Shown here one piece after another: positions 34,286 through 43,626 of a stretch of DNA of 64,000 bases. Within the stretch, counting starts at the first letter, position 1. Each line of letters starts with the position of its first letter. A program made the position numbers and the translations under genes. The stretch spans positions 186,001 to 250,000 of the forward strand of contig NZ_RQGG01000043.1 in the NCBI RefSeq assembly GCF_004769665.1, given 5' to 3'. The notes beneath the pieces were generated by a model. The model had not been told where the DNA came from. It made no database searches and worked only from the letters and a program-made list of their open reading frames with translations. Source of the stretch: Leptospira kemamanensis (GTDB taxonomy: Bacteria; Spirochaetota; Leptospiria; Leptospirales; Leptospiraceae).

Positions 34286-35460
34286 TTTACCACCAAGGTC
34301 ACAATTACCATTTTTTTATCGCTGATTTAGATTCTGTTGCTCGTTTTGTAGCAACTCCCCATCCCTTTTACCCAGTTCCCATTCACAAAATTCCGACACT
34401 CCCATCCGTATCCACCGATCCTATTGTATTCCCACGTTTTTTATATGATCTGTCGTACAACCGCCAAACCTTCGAAAGAATACCTGTTCATACTCCTCCC
34501 TATTACAAAAGCCCAGACCAAAAATCGGATTATTTCCAAAAACCAAAACCAGGATTTTTACCCGCCAAACGCACGATTGGTGGATGCAAACAAACCAAAA
34601 CAGAATTATTTCGTAGCAAACGGGATAAGTTCAACCAAACAAAGTATCTTTCTCTCCGTGACATCGTAAATCCAGAGTTTGATGAATCTATGGTATTACA
34701 GGAAATTGATTCCTTGTACATGGACAAAAAAAGTAAACTCTACCTCAATCGATTGGTCGCCATTCTTTATTCGGGAACCAAAGAAGAGGAAATGAAAATT
34801 GTATCAAACCTCTTTCGATTTGAAACAGAGTTTGCATTTTTTTTAAGCAAACAAATGTTCACGGTGGAGCTTATCCCCCTCATCCACGGATCTTTTTTAC
34901 AAGAGATACTCCGCACACACGATGAACGGTATTTTCATTTTATTTTATCCATACTTTCACCACCAGTCTTAGAAGTGATTCGTAGATCCATTTCCAAAAA
35001 CAAAATGAAACACATTGAGACTGCACCCAAGGTCAAACCACCAGAAGGGGAAGATTTGATTTCCATCATCGAATCAGAACTGTACAAACGTTTTGCACGA
35101 AATTTGTATTATGAAGAAGGTACCATCTTCACTTACCGCGAAGAAGGAGAAGAGAATGGAAAAGAAACCATTCCCTTTGAGGATTCCGAACGATTTGATT
35201 TTACTGGGAATGGTGAGTTTTTAGAATTTTATGGGAAAACAAAAACCAAACTATTTTTCAAAACCAAAGAATGGATGGAATCCATCCGATTCGATTTTTT
35301 TCTCACACGAAAAGAAATCGAAACAAAAGAATTCCATCGTTTGCCAAAAGACCTGATCCTAGAGATCCCCTATTATGAAACAGGTTTATTCCTTGTGGGT
35401 GCAGGGATCACCAAACCAAAACAATGTTTTGAATTTTCACTGTTATGGTTTGATTACTAA
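34282..35460 (+). CDS. Possible FliG-like protein
   Basis: A 392-residue cytoplasmic protein with TTG start overlapping the upstream stop. The N-terminal about 130 residues are His/Tyr/Pro-rich and unlike any family I know. The middle (LIPLIHGSFLQEILRTHDER, then YFHFILSILSPPVLEVIRRSISKNK) resembles the helical repeat of FliG, the flagellar switch protein, in which a strand of LxxIL-x3-D is followed by LSxxVxxxIxxxMSxR. The C-terminal part is beta-rich. The link to FliG is tentative, though the nearby flgM supports a motility setting. Confidence 0.55.
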   Translation: MIYHQGHNYHFFIADLDSVARFVATPHPFYPVPIHKIPTLPSVSTDPIVFPRFLYDLSYNRQTFERIPVHTPPYYKSPDQKSDYFQKPKPGFLPAKRTIGGCKQTKTELFRSKRDKFNQTKYLSLRDIVNPEFDESMVLQEIDSLYMDKKSKLYLNRLVAILYSGTKEEEMKIVSNLFRFETEFAFFLSKQMFTVELIPLIHGSFLQEILRTHDERYFHFILSILSPPVLEVIRRSISKNKMKHIETAPKVKPPEGEDLISIIESELYKRFARNLYYEEGTIFTYREEGEENGKETIPFEDSERFDFTGNGEFLEFYGKTKTKLFFKTKEWMESIRFDFFLTRKEIETKEFHRLPKDLILEIPYYETGLFLVGAGITKPKQCFEFSLLWFDY

Positions 35461-36957
35461 CTAGTTTCCTGTTTTTACCCTAGCGATTGCAGAATTCCAT
35501 TTATCAATTTCTTCCTTTCGTTCTGCCTCTTTCATTTTGGGTGTGAACTGAGTGGTTTTGGTTTCTTCTTTGCGAAGATGTGCTACTGATTTATAAAACC
35601 CACGTTCAAGACCTGCAAGATATGCCGCCCCAAGCACCGTTGTATCCACGTTTTGTGGTCGGATCACTTTTGTTCCCAAGATGTCTGCTTGGAATTGCAT
35701 AAGCCAAGCATTGGAAGTTGCTCCTCCATCCACACGTAAAAACTTCAGTGGTTTCCCAGTTTCTTTTTCCATGGCATTGGCCAGTTCATAGGATTGCAAT
35801 GCAATGGCTTTGAGAGCAGCCCTTGTGATCTGAGCAGGTGTAGTGTCACGAGAGAGTCCAAAGATCGCACCACGTGCCTCTTGATCCCAATGCGGGGCAC
35901 CAAGACCGGCAAAGGCGGGAACAAAGACCACATCATCTTTCGTTTTGATGGACTTCACGAGTTTTTCGGAGTCTTTTGAGTATTTAAAAAATTCCAAATT
36001 ATCTCGTAAGAACTGAACGACTGCTCCCCCGATAAATACGGAACCTTCTAAACAATACACGGTTTTTCCTTCAGGACCAAGCGCCAGTGTGGTGATGAGA
36101 CCTTGGTTGGAAATCCGGAATTCATCCCCCACATTGAAGAGTAAAAAACATCCTGTTCCATATGTGTTTTTTGCTTCCCCAGGTTCTGAGCAGAGCTGCC
36201 CAAATAGGGCTCCTTGTTGGTCACCGACTAGAGAAGAGATCGGAATTCCATCGGGGATGGATTTCACATTGGAGGTAAAACCAAATAGATTTTTGGAATT
36301 GTATGCCTTGGGTAACATCGACATCGGAACTTTTAAGATCTTACAAAGTTCTTCATCCCATTCCTTGGTTTGGATATTGAAGAGTAAAGTACGGGAAGCA
36401 TTCGTATGATCGGTTTTGTGTTCTTTATGACCTGTGAGTTTGTACAATAACCAAGTATCGATGGTTCCGAAAAGTAGGTCTCCTTTTTCAGCTCTTTCCC
36501 TTGCCCCTTTGACATTATCAAGGATCCATTGGATTTTGGTTCCAGAAAAATAAGCATCGAGAACTAGTCCTGTTTTGTTACGGAAGTTGGAATCTAAGCT
36601 TTGTTTTTTTAAATCCTTACAGATATCAGACGTTCGGCGGCATTGCCATACGATGGCGTTGTAAACAGGTTTTCCTGTTTTTTTATCCCAAACCACTGAT
36701 GTTTCTCTTTGGTTGGTGATTCCAATGGCAATGGCATCTTTGGGATTTAGTTTTCCGTTTTTGATGGCAAGGGCGATGAGTTTTTGTGTTTTTTGCCAGA
36801 TCTCTTCTGGATCATGTTCTACCCAACCTGGTTTTGGATAGTATTGTTTGAATTCTTGGTAAGCAGAGGAAATCACTTTCCCTTTGTCATTAAAACAAAA
36901 CGTACGAATCCCTGTTGTTCCTGCATCGATTCCAATGATGTAATTTTTTTTTGCCAT
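35461..36957 (-). CDS. glpK: Glycerol kinase
   Basis: A 498-residue FGGY-family kinase that phosphorylates glycerol to glycerol-3-phosphate. N-terminal phosphate loop GIDAGTTGIRTFCF, glycerol pocket WVEHDPEEIW and GITNQRETSVVW, then SLVGDQQGALFGQL, ALGPEGK and the adenosine motif LRVDGGATSNAWLMQ. Full length. Stop abuts that of the convergent gene. No glpF or glpD is adjacent. Confidence 0.96.
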   Translation of the reverse strand: MAKKNYIIGIDAGTTGIRTFCFNDKGKVISSAYQEFKQYYPKPGWVEHDPEEIWQKTQKLIALAIKNGKLNPKDAIAIGITNQRETSVVWDKKTGKPVYNAIVWQCRRTSDICKDLKKQSLDSNFRNKTGLVLDAYFSGTKIQWILDNVKGARERAEKGDLLFGTIDTWLLYKLTGHKEHKTDHTNASRTLLFNIQTKEWDEELCKILKVPMSMLPKAYNSKNLFGFTSNVKSIPDGIPISSLVGDQQGALFGQLCSEPGEAKNTYGTGCFLLFNVGDEFRISNQGLITTLALGPEGKTVYCLEGSVFIGGAVVQFLRDNLEFFKYSKDSEKLVKSIKTKDDVVFVPAFAGLGAPHWDQEARGAIFGLSRDTTPAQITRAALKAIALQSYELANAMEKETGKPLKFLRVDGGATSNAWLMQFQADILGTKVIRPQNVDTTVLGAAYLAGLERGFYKSVAHLRKEETKTTQFTPKMKEAERKEEIDKWNSAIARVKTGN

Positions 36958-36958
36958 T

Positions 36959-37915
36959 TTATACCTCTATTTCCAAACCTTCATAAGCCATAATGATTTC
37001 TAATTTCCCATGTGGATCAAACATCTCTTTGTACTTTAACGCACGTAAGTATACCAAATCCAACTTTTCATCATCATAAGAAGGGTCATGATGAAACATC
37101 ACAAGTTTTTTTACTTTTGCCCGAAGGGCAATGTCTGTGGCAATGGATGCCGAACTATGACCCCAATCAATTTTTTGTAATGACTCTTCGAATGTATACT
37201 GTGTATCAAATACCAAAACATCCGCATCTCGAAAGTAATCGATATACGTATCGATGTTTTCCATCTCTTCTAAGTTAAACTCTGCATCGGATGCAAAGAT
37301 AATCGACTTTCCCTCTTCCGTAAACCGGTAAGAAAAACTTCCACCGGGGTGACGCACTGCCTTGCTAAAGGCTTGGATACTTGGACCAAGGGAGATCACT
37401 TCCCCTTCTTCTATGAATTGAAAAGTTTTTTTCGCAGCATAGTGATCAAAGGAAACAGGGAAATGGGTGAATACAAATTGGTGTTCTAATCTTTTTTCTG
37501 CGTCACTCATCGATGAGATAAATTCAAAGTGGTTCCCAGGCAAAAACAAAGGAATGAAAAAAGGAATGCCTTGGATATGATCCCAATGGGTGTGAGTTAA
37601 TATCCAATACGCATGCCCCACTCCCTTTCCAAATTCTGTTGCCATCATTTGGTTTCCCAGTTCCCGTAATCCGGTCCCACCATCGATGATGATCAGATTT
37701 CCTTCTTTGTCGCGGATTTCGACACAGGTCGTATTACCACCGTAAGTTGATGAAGAAGAAAAACTGAGGGAATTTAAAAAACTATGAATACTTTGTTCGT
37801 TTTGGATGTCTGTGGGACTTGCCAAAGTGAGGATTTTTTCGATTTTATGTTTTACGTTTTCTGGCCGAATGGGTGAACCAATGGATCCTCGTACACCCCA
37901 AAACTTAATTTTCAT
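36959..37915 (-). CDS. Metallo-beta-lactamase-fold phosphodiesterase-like protein
   Basis: A 318-residue MBL hydrolase. Motifs: FWGVRGSIGSP at the N-terminus, LTHTHWDHIQGIPFF (HxHxDH), RHPGGSFSYRF, IFASDAEF and WGHSSASIA, then VMFHHDPSYDD, giving a two-zinc site. The FWGVRGS start is shared with a bacterial group that includes response-regulator-linked and cyclic-nucleotide phosphodiesterase-like enzymes. Substrate not assigned. One base separates it from glpK. Confidence 0.84.
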   Translation of the reverse strand: MKIKFWGVRGSIGSPIRPENVKHKIEKILTLASPTDIQNEQSIHSFLNSLSFSSSSTYGGNTTCVEIRDKEGNLIIIDGGTGLRELGNQMMATEFGKGVGHAYWILTHTHWDHIQGIPFFIPLFLPGNHFEFISSMSDAEKRLEHQFVFTHFPVSFDHYAAKKTFQFIEEGEVISLGPSIQAFSKAVRHPGGSFSYRFTEEGKSIIFASDAEFNLEEMENIDTYIDYFRDADVLVFDTQYTFEESLQKIDWGHSSASIATDIALRAKVKKLVMFHHDPSYDDEKLDLVYLRALKYKEMFDPHGKLEIIMAYEGLEIEV

Positions 37916-37999
37916 TGCTCTTGTTCTAGAGTCCTTTTTGGAAAAATCAAACGTTTTTTGATTGTATTTCCTCTTTCAGATGTTGTCTTAACTATAGTT

Positions 38000-38308
38000 A
38001 TGTTTCAGTATGAAATCAAACGAGAAAATGAAAAAGCCATCATTCATTTGAATGGTTCCATGTCTCTACGGGACACTCCCAAGTTAAAAACAGAGATCAA
38101 GGAACTCATTGATTCCGATTCCGTCAAAGAACTTGTTTTAGATTTCAAACATTTGACCTATTTGGATTCTTCTGGAATCGGTATCCTACTCCATACCTAT
38201 AGTTGGACCAAAGAAAAACAAAAAAAAGTAAAAATGGTCCATCTCTCAAACGAAATCAGAACCATCTTTGGCGTCGCAAACCTACTCGAAATTTTTGAAA
38301 CCGATTGA
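38000..38308 (+). CDS. STAS-domain anti-sigma factor antagonist
   Basis: A 102-residue SpoIIAA-like protein. IHLNGSMSLRDTPKLKTEI and LVLDFKHLTYLDSSGIGILL are the STAS core; the serine in DSSGIG is the expected phosphorylation site of a partner-switch system. The ATG at 38000 is used because residues upstream do not match the family; no clear ribosome binding site is seen. No partner anti-sigma kinase or phosphatase is adjacent. Confidence 0.9.
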   Translation: MFQYEIKRENEKAIIHLNGSMSLRDTPKLKTEIKELIDSDSVKELVLDFKHLTYLDSSGIGILLHTYSWTKEKQKKVKMVHLSNEIRTIFGVANLLEIFETD

Positions 38309-39064
38309 TTACACTCGGTAGTCTTGGATGGTTTGGATGAGAAAGGAAACAATCCCCGAAAACACATAAAATCCAACCGCACCATACATCACGTAAGGCC
38401 AACGGTAAAAACCAATGGCAAATAAAATAAGCCCTAAACCCAGTAAACTGATGCCTAATTTTTTCCAAGAAAAGAGACCACGCATTGCCACTTGTGGTTT
38501 GCTATAACGCAAAGTGGATACCATAAGAAGTGCCGTAATCACAAAAAAGGTAACGGCCATCCACAACGGAACTTGTGAAACAGAAAATACAAGGGGAAAA
38601 ATTCCAATCACAACACCTGCCACAGGTGATGGAAGACCATTAAACGACTTTGGATCATGTGCCACATTGAACCTTGCTAATCGGTAAGCCGCACAAATCG
38701 GATACAAAGCAGCGATGAACATTCCCAAAGGAAAATAATCAGGTTTGTCAAAGATATCAAGTTTGATATCAAAAAAGAACATTTTATACGCCAAAAATCC
38801 TGGCGCAATCCCAAAGGTGGTGAGGTCAGCAAGACTATCTAAATCGGCTCCGAGTTCACTTGTGCAATTGAGAGCTCTTGCCGCCATACCATCAAAACCA
38901 TCGAATAACGCAGCTAAGATGATAAAAACTCCTGCAAGGGAATACAATTCGTGCGAATTTGGTTGGCTCGGATTTGTCTCAGAGACAAGCAACATGGAAA
39001 CAAAACCTAAGGTTAAGTTTCCAAGAGTTAGGGTATTTGGGATCCAGGTTAATTTTAGTTTCAT
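38309..39064 (-). CDS. pssA: CDP-diacylglycerol-serine O-phosphatidyltransferase
   Basis: A 251-residue polytopic membrane enzyme making phosphatidylserine. The CDP-alcohol phosphotransferase signature DGx2ARx8Gx3Dx3D is complete in FDGFDGMAARALNCTSELG with ADLDSLAD following. About six to eight hydrophobic segments follow. N-terminal WIPNTLTLGNLTLGF is typical of this family. Start overlaps tsaD by four bases. Confidence 0.92.
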   Translation of the reverse strand: MKLKLTWIPNTLTLGNLTLGFVSMLLVSETNPSQPNSHELYSLAGVFIILAALFDGFDGMAARALNCTSELGADLDSLADLTTFGIAPGFLAYKMFFFDIKLDIFDKPDYFPLGMFIAALYPICAAYRLARFNVAHDPKSFNGLPSPVAGVVIGIFPLVFSVSQVPLWMAVTFFVITALLMVSTLRYSKPQVAMRGLFSWKKLGISLLGLGLILFAIGFYRWPYVMYGAVGFYVFSGIVSFLIQTIQDYRV

Positions 39065-40086
39065 AGTATTTGTTCGAAGTTTCGTTTGGGGCTCACTTTA
39101 AAATCGAGGCCCACATATTTTTTTTCTTTCCAAAGATGGTATCCAAGACATGCCACCATCGCTCCGTTATCCGTGCAGTAAATTTTTTTTTGGGGGTAAT
39201 GAAGTTGAAAAGAACGTTTCAAGGATTCCTCTTCCAGTAAGGAACGAAGTGTTTCGTTGGCAAGAACCCCCCCTGCAGCCACAACGGTTTTGATCTTTGT
39301 TGTTTCAATGGCTTTTGTGATATTCCGCACCACGAGTTCAAAAGCAGTTTTCTGAAAGTAATAGGAGATTTTTTCAATGGGAAAGGGTTCTGTAAGGGAC
39401 TTTAGATAATACAATACAGCTGTTTTTAAGCCACTGTAAGAGAAACGAATGGAGTCCGGACCATCTTCTTTTAGTAGTTTTGGAAAGGGACTTAATTCAC
39501 CTTTTGGTCTCACATATGCCTGTGCCTTTTTTTCAATGGTAGGTCCACCGGGATAGGGAAGTTTAAGGATCGCACTGACTTTATCAAACGCTTCCCCTAA
39601 AGAATCATCTAAAGTGTCTGCCAGTAATTCTAAATCACCAAAACCTTTGTAGAAGTAGATGGAAGAATTTCCTCCCGAAAGAAGAACGCCTAACCAAGGG
39701 AATGCGGGAAGATCTTTTTCCAAACCGATAACAGCCAAGTGAGCTTCCAAATGATTCACGAGTACTATGGGAATGGAATGCACAAGGGAAATACATCTGG
39801 CAAGTTGAGCACCAATCATGAGAGATCCCACAAGGCCTGGGTATCCAGTCACAGCAATATAAGACAAATCAGCATAGGAAAGTTGAGACTCCTCCATACA
39901 CACAGCTAAAAGGGAATTGATTTTTTCCAAATGGGCACGAGAAGCAATCTCCGGAACCACTCCCCGATACGGAGAATGGGTTTCGATTTGGCTATAAACT
40001 TTTAAGGAAATCAAATCCTTACCATCTTTTACGATGGCAATAGAAGTTTCATCACAACTGGATTCGATTCCTAATCCGTAGACCAT
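39061..40086 (-). CDS. tsaD: tRNA threonylcarbamoyladenosine synthase subunit TsaD
   Basis: A 341-residue ASKHA-fold enzyme of t6A37 biosynthesis. GIESSCDETSIAIV, VNHLEAHLAVIGL (iron-binding HxxxH), LLSGGNSSIYF, GEAFDKVSAI and YPGGPTIEKKA are diagnostic. The start directly abuts the ctpA stop. Other t6A genes are not in the window. Confidence 0.95.
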   Translation of the reverse strand: MVYGLGIESSCDETSIAIVKDGKDLISLKVYSQIETHSPYRGVVPEIASRAHLEKINSLLAVCMEESQLSYADLSYIAVTGYPGLVGSLMIGAQLARCISLVHSIPIVLVNHLEAHLAVIGLEKDLPAFPWLGVLLSGGNSSIYFYKGFGDLELLADTLDDSLGEAFDKVSAILKLPYPGGPTIEKKAQAYVRPKGELSPFPKLLKEDGPDSIRFSYSGLKTAVLYYLKSLTEPFPIEKISYYFQKTAFELVVRNITKAIETTKIKTVVAAGGVLANETLRSLLEEESLKRSFQLHYPQKKIYCTDNGAMVACLGYHLWKEKKYVGLDFKVSPKRNFEQIL

Positions 40087-41466
40087 TTATTTGAGTAAGT
40101 CGATTGCTTCCGATAATTGAATGTCTAAGTCCAACCTAGGTTTTGTTTGGGCACTTCCCATTCTCATTTCATTAAACAAAAAGATTTTGATCACGGAATC
40201 GGAAATCTTTAGATTTTCTTTTTTAAGTAATTCTTTAAAATCAGAAACTGCCGCCTCATTGTATTCTCCATGAGATTCTAAAAAAGGACGGATCAAATTC
40301 TTTTTGAATAATTTTTCCAAAACATACTTCTCATCTTCACTGGCAGAAACAGGATTAATCACATGGTCTGGTGTAATCCCTTTTCCATGAATGGATACTC
40401 CTGAAGGTGTGTAATATTTTTGAATGGTTATGGCAACTTTGGCTCCAAAAGAAAGAGGAATGATTGACTGAACACTTCCTTTTCCAAAACTTTGGGTTCC
40501 TACGATTAACGCTCGTTTGTGGTCTTTTAATGCACCAGCTAAAATTTCTGATGCACTGGCAGATCCACCATTCACTAAAATCGCAAGTGGAATATCCAAA
40601 TACTTTTGGTCTCTCGCTTCTGATTTAAAACTTTTGATGAGTTCTCCACCACGTCCCTTCACTGAAACGATTTCTAAATTGGCAGGTAAAAATAGATCTG
40701 CAATTTCAATGGCCAAATCCAAAAGCCCACCTGGGTTCATTCGTAAATCAATGACTAGTTTTTTAGCTCCTGCTTCCCGAAGGTTTTTCACAGCAAGCGC
40801 AAGTTCTTTTCCAGTCGTGTCCTTACCCATAAACTGGACAAGTTTGATGTAACCTGTTTCCTTTTCGGGAAGGTAAAAGGACCTGAGGAAACGAATTTTG
40901 ATAAGTTCTCTGACCAAATTGACTAAAAATGGATCTTTAGTTCCCTTTCTTTCAATTTTCATGGAAAGAGAAGTTCCCACATCCCCTCGCATCATCGCAA
41001 AGGCTTCTGCTTGCGAAAGGGATTTCACTTTTTTCCCATTGATTTCCACAATCTTATCTTGTGGTAATAGGCCAGCTCTCCATGCAGGGGTTCCTTCTAT
41101 TGGAGCAATGATCACAAAAGAATTTTCTTGGTAATTCAGCTCAACACCAATGCCACCAAAACTTCCTTTGGTTTCATTTTCTAATTCTTTGGCTTCTTCT
41201 ACATCAATGAATCGAGAATACGGATCCCCTAAACTTTGTAAGGCTCCTTGGATGGCTCCAATGTAGATTTTTTTTTCTTCTTGGGGTTCTACAAAATCGT
41301 TTTCAATATAGGAAACAACTTCATGTAAAATTTGTAAGTATTTTTCCCCGTCCGTGGAAATCGCTTTTACTTTTTCGATACTTAAAAGAAAAACCAAACC
41401 TAATAAAGATAAGGTGACACCTAACCAAAGAAATCTTTCTGAAAATTTGATTTTATTCATTTCCAT
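40087..41466 (-). CDS. ctpA: Carboxyl-terminal processing protease (S41)
   Basis: A 459-residue exported serine protease. N-terminal signal anchor (LWLGVTLSLLGLVFLLSI), PDZ domain around GGIGVELNYQENSF to GDVGTSLSMKIERKG, then the S41 core with LRMNPGGLLDLAI, VNGGSASASEILAGALKDHK (nucleophile Ser) and GTQSFGKGSVQ (catalytic Lys). It likely trims periplasmic proteins. ATG at 41466 is used; an ATG two codons later is possible. It overlaps the upstream lipoprotein gene by 14 bases. Confidence 0.92.
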   Translation of the reverse strand: MEMNKIKFSERFLWLGVTLSLLGLVFLLSIEKVKAISTDGEKYLQILHEVVSYIENDFVEPQEEKKIYIGAIQGALQSLGDPYSRFIDVEEAKELENETKGSFGGIGVELNYQENSFVIIAPIEGTPAWRAGLLPQDKIVEINGKKVKSLSQAEAFAMMRGDVGTSLSMKIERKGTKDPFLVNLVRELIKIRFLRSFYLPEKETGYIKLVQFMGKDTTGKELALAVKNLREAGAKKLVIDLRMNPGGLLDLAIEIADLFLPANLEIVSVKGRGGELIKSFKSEARDQKYLDIPLAILVNGGSASASEILAGALKDHKRALIVGTQSFGKGSVQSIIPLSFGAKVAITIQKYYTPSGVSIHGKGITPDHVINPVSASEDEKYVLEKLFKKNLIRPFLESHGEYNEAAVSDFKELLKKENLKISDSVIKIFLFNEMRMGSAQTKPRLDLDIQLSEAIDLLK

Positions 41467-41758
41467 AAATTGACTCGTATAATGCCTTGTTGTCTTTTTT
41501 TAACATTTCTTTTGCTTCTGGAATCGAGAGACGATACACATCACAAGCTTCTTCGAAGAGTTGGATATCAGAAGGAGTTGGTCGTTTGGTATCAGCCATG
41601 AGCCCCGTTTGGATTCGATTTTGAGCAAATCGTTCCAAAACACGTTTCAAATCATATGCATTGATTTCTTGTTTTTTGGGAGCACAGCTAGTGAGAATTA
41701 AGGAAAATCCAAGGATGAGGGAAAAGAAGAGATGTTTCGACATCCCTTCTAGGTTCAT
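41453..41758 (-). CDS. Small lipoprotein downstream of lexA
   Basis: A 101-residue lipoprotein: signal HLFFSLILGFSLILTSC, mature part about 75 residues and helical (DLKRVLERFAQNRIQ). The ATG at 41758 has AGTAGG six bases upstream; an ATG at 41743 is also possible. Lies between lexA and ctpA in the same transcription direction, overlapping ctpA. Function unknown. Confidence 0.7.
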   Translation of the reverse strand: MNLEGMSKHLFFSLILGFSLILTSCAPKKQEINAYDLKRVLERFAQNRIQTGLMADTKRPTPSDIQLFEEACDVYRLSIPEAKEMLKKDNKALYESIYGNE

Positions 41759-41779
41759 AGAAAACCTACTCTTGGTCAA

Positions 41780-42388
41780 TCAGTAAATGCGATAGAGACC
41801 GATGAGTTTTCCGATTATCGTCGCTTTCTTCGTACGGATCGGTTTGAGTTTGGAATTTCTGGGTTCCAAACGGATCATATCAGGTTCTTTATAAAAGACT
41901 TTGAGTGTGGCTTCGTTTTCAATCATGGCGACCACAATTTCACCGTTCCTGGCCGTATCTTTTTTCTGGATGATGGCAATGTCCCCATCACTGATTCCAG
42001 CTTCTACCATCGAATCTCCCTTTACCTTTAAGGCAAAGGTGCCAGGTTTTGTGGCCAAATCATCTGGAACGGCGATGTATTCTTCGATGTTCTCTTCGGC
42101 AAGGATGGGAGATCCTGCCGCCACTTGGCCCAAAAGTGGAATCCCTGAGGCTCGCACCAACAAGGCCTCGTCTGCGTTTCCTTTCAAAAGTTCGATGGCG
42201 CGGCTTTGGTTTTTGGAAGTGCGGATGTAACCTTTCTTCTCAATTGCCTTTAGGTGGTCGTATGCCCCTTTGGCAGTGATTCCAAATTGGTCGCCAATCT
42301 CACGGATGGTGGGTGGAAATCCCTTTTCGCGAACAGTGTCCGAAATGTATTGCAAAACAAATTCTTGTTTTTCCGTGAGATCTTTCAT
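41780..42388 (-). CDS. lexA: LexA repressor
   Basis: A 202-residue SOS repressor. N-terminal winged helix (PPTIREIGDQFGITAKGAYD), self-cleavage site Ala91-Gly92 in GQVAAGSP, catalytic Ser126 in KGDSMVEAG and Lys163 in ATLKVFYKE. All residues for RecA-stimulated autocleavage are present. The motif reported for leptospiral LexA, TTTG-N5-CAAA, was not seen upstream, so autoregulation is unproven here. Confidence 0.95.
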   Translation of the reverse strand: MKDLTEKQEFVLQYISDTVREKGFPPTIREIGDQFGITAKGAYDHLKAIEKKGYIRTSKNQSRAIELLKGNADEALLVRASGIPLLGQVAAGSPILAEENIEEYIAVPDDLATKPGTFALKVKGDSMVEAGISDGDIAIIQKKDTARNGEIVVAMIENEATLKVFYKEPDMIRLEPRNSKLKPIRTKKATIIGKLIGLYRIY

Positions 42389-42394
42389 ACTAAA

Positions 42395-42424
42395 CAGATA
42401 AATAGGAAATAGGCGTTATGTCAA
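42395..42424 (-). promoter_or_regulatory. Candidate lexA promoter
   Basis: On the minus strand a perfect -35 TTGACA (42424-42419) is followed after 18 bases by a weak -10 TATCTG (42400-42395), ending seven bases before the lexA start. The leader would be very short. AACTAGTT, an 8-base palindrome at 42430-42437, lies just upstream. Confidence 0.35.
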
Positions 42425-42438
42425 CAAAAAACTAGTTG

Positions 42439-43620
42439 TTAGAGTTTTAAATATTCACTTTTTAAAACAAAACTTCCTTCTTCTACAATGGCTTCTCCTG
42501 ATTCCACTCCATTCGTTACTTCAACCCAATTGTCGTACAACTTCCCGATCCCAATTTTTTTAGCAGAGAAAGAACCATCAGTATTTCGAACAAAGATAAA
42601 ATTTTCTCCTTCAATCTTATGAATACAATTGGATGGGATCACTCTTGCTTTGTTTACCGAAGACGCAACCATAGCACCAACAACAGTGGCAGTGACACTT
42701 TGGCCTGGACGAACTTTTCCTTTCGAGGTGCGAACTTCCAAACGGATCTCTGCTGTTTTTTTAATGGGATCTATTACATCCCCTACATGAGAAACTACAG
42801 CTTTGATGGATTCTTCTTTGGATCCAATCGGAATCACTCTTGCTTCATTACCCATACGAATCGAAGCCAAATCTTTTTCATATACCTCTAAATTGATCCA
42901 TAACACCGATAAGTCGGCAACAGTGAATAAATTATCTCTAGCATTCACCGCTTGACCAATGATCGCTTCCCTTTCCGTCACTGTCCCAGAAATTGGAGTA
43001 CGGATGTATAGGTTTTTCGAATTATATTTACCAGCTTCTAAGTTTGCAATTTCTGTTTCGTTGAGACCTAAGTTTTCCAAGGCATTCCGAGATGTTTCCA
43101 TTTCGGCTTTCACCGATTTATAATCCATAAGGGACATCTCATATTCTTTTGCCGAAGTCACTTTTCGTTCATATAAATCTTTTGCACGATCAGCTTGCAC
43201 TTTTAATGCTTCGAGTCTTGCCCTTGCTTTCAAATAATTGGCTTCTGTTGTTCCAAGATCTACTGACTGGATGGAAGCAAGTGCAGTGCCTTTTTTGACA
43301 AACTCACCTTCTTTTACAAATACTTGGACAATCCTTCCATTGACCCGAGATCCCACTTTCGCCACATTATTCATGTCATACGAGACAGTTCCAGGCAATT
43401 GAAGTTCTTCCTCGAGAGCTTTTTCTTGTAAGTAAACGATTGAAAATGGATGATTCTTTTGGATTTCCTGACTGATGATGAACTTTGATTTATCTTCCGT
43501 GAGAGCTTCTGTTTTTTTACCAGCTCCAAAAAACTTGGAATAACCGAAATACAACAAACTTCCCACTAAGGCAAGAATAGCGAGATTTCTTATTTTTTTT
43601 AAATTCAATTCTTTTTGCAT
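42439..43620 (-). CDS. RND efflux membrane fusion protein (CzcB/CusB-type)
   Basis: A 393-residue periplasmic adaptor. Single N-terminal membrane segment (NLAILALVGSLLYFGYS), barrel-sandwich parts (LPGTVSYDMNNVAKVGSRV; IRTPISGTVTEREAIIGQAV), a coiled-coil hairpin (about 125-205) and a beta-barrel with GQSVTATVVG. It links the inner-membrane pump to the outer-membrane channel. It is the last gene of the operon, six bases after the channel gene. No His-rich metal tail is seen. Confidence 0.88.
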   Translation of the reverse strand: MQKELNLKKIRNLAILALVGSLLYFGYSKFFGAGKKTEALTEDKSKFIISQEIQKNHPFSIVYLQEKALEEELQLPGTVSYDMNNVAKVGSRVNGRIVQVFVKEGEFVKKGTALASIQSVDLGTTEANYLKARARLEALKVQADRAKDLYERKVTSAKEYEMSLMDYKSVKAEMETSRNALENLGLNETEIANLEAGKYNSKNLYIRTPISGTVTEREAIIGQAVNARDNLFTVADLSVLWINLEVYEKDLASIRMGNEARVIPIGSKEESIKAVVSHVGDVIDPIKKTAEIRLEVRTSKGKVRPGQSVTATVVGAMVASSVNKARVIPSNCIHKIEGENFIFVRNTDGSFSAKKIGIGKLYDNWVEVTNGVESGEAIVEEGSFVLKSEYLKL

Positions 43621-43626
43621 ATAGGT

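Noticed and set aside
42389..42438. Leptospiral SOS box (TTTG-N5-CAAA) before lexA
   Set aside because: Closest stretch, TTTGTTGACATAA, lacks the CAAA half, so no operator was called.
42420..42440. AACAA/TTGTT stem after the efflux adaptor gene as a terminator
   Set aside because: Five weak pairs with no T-run following; it overlaps the lexA -35.
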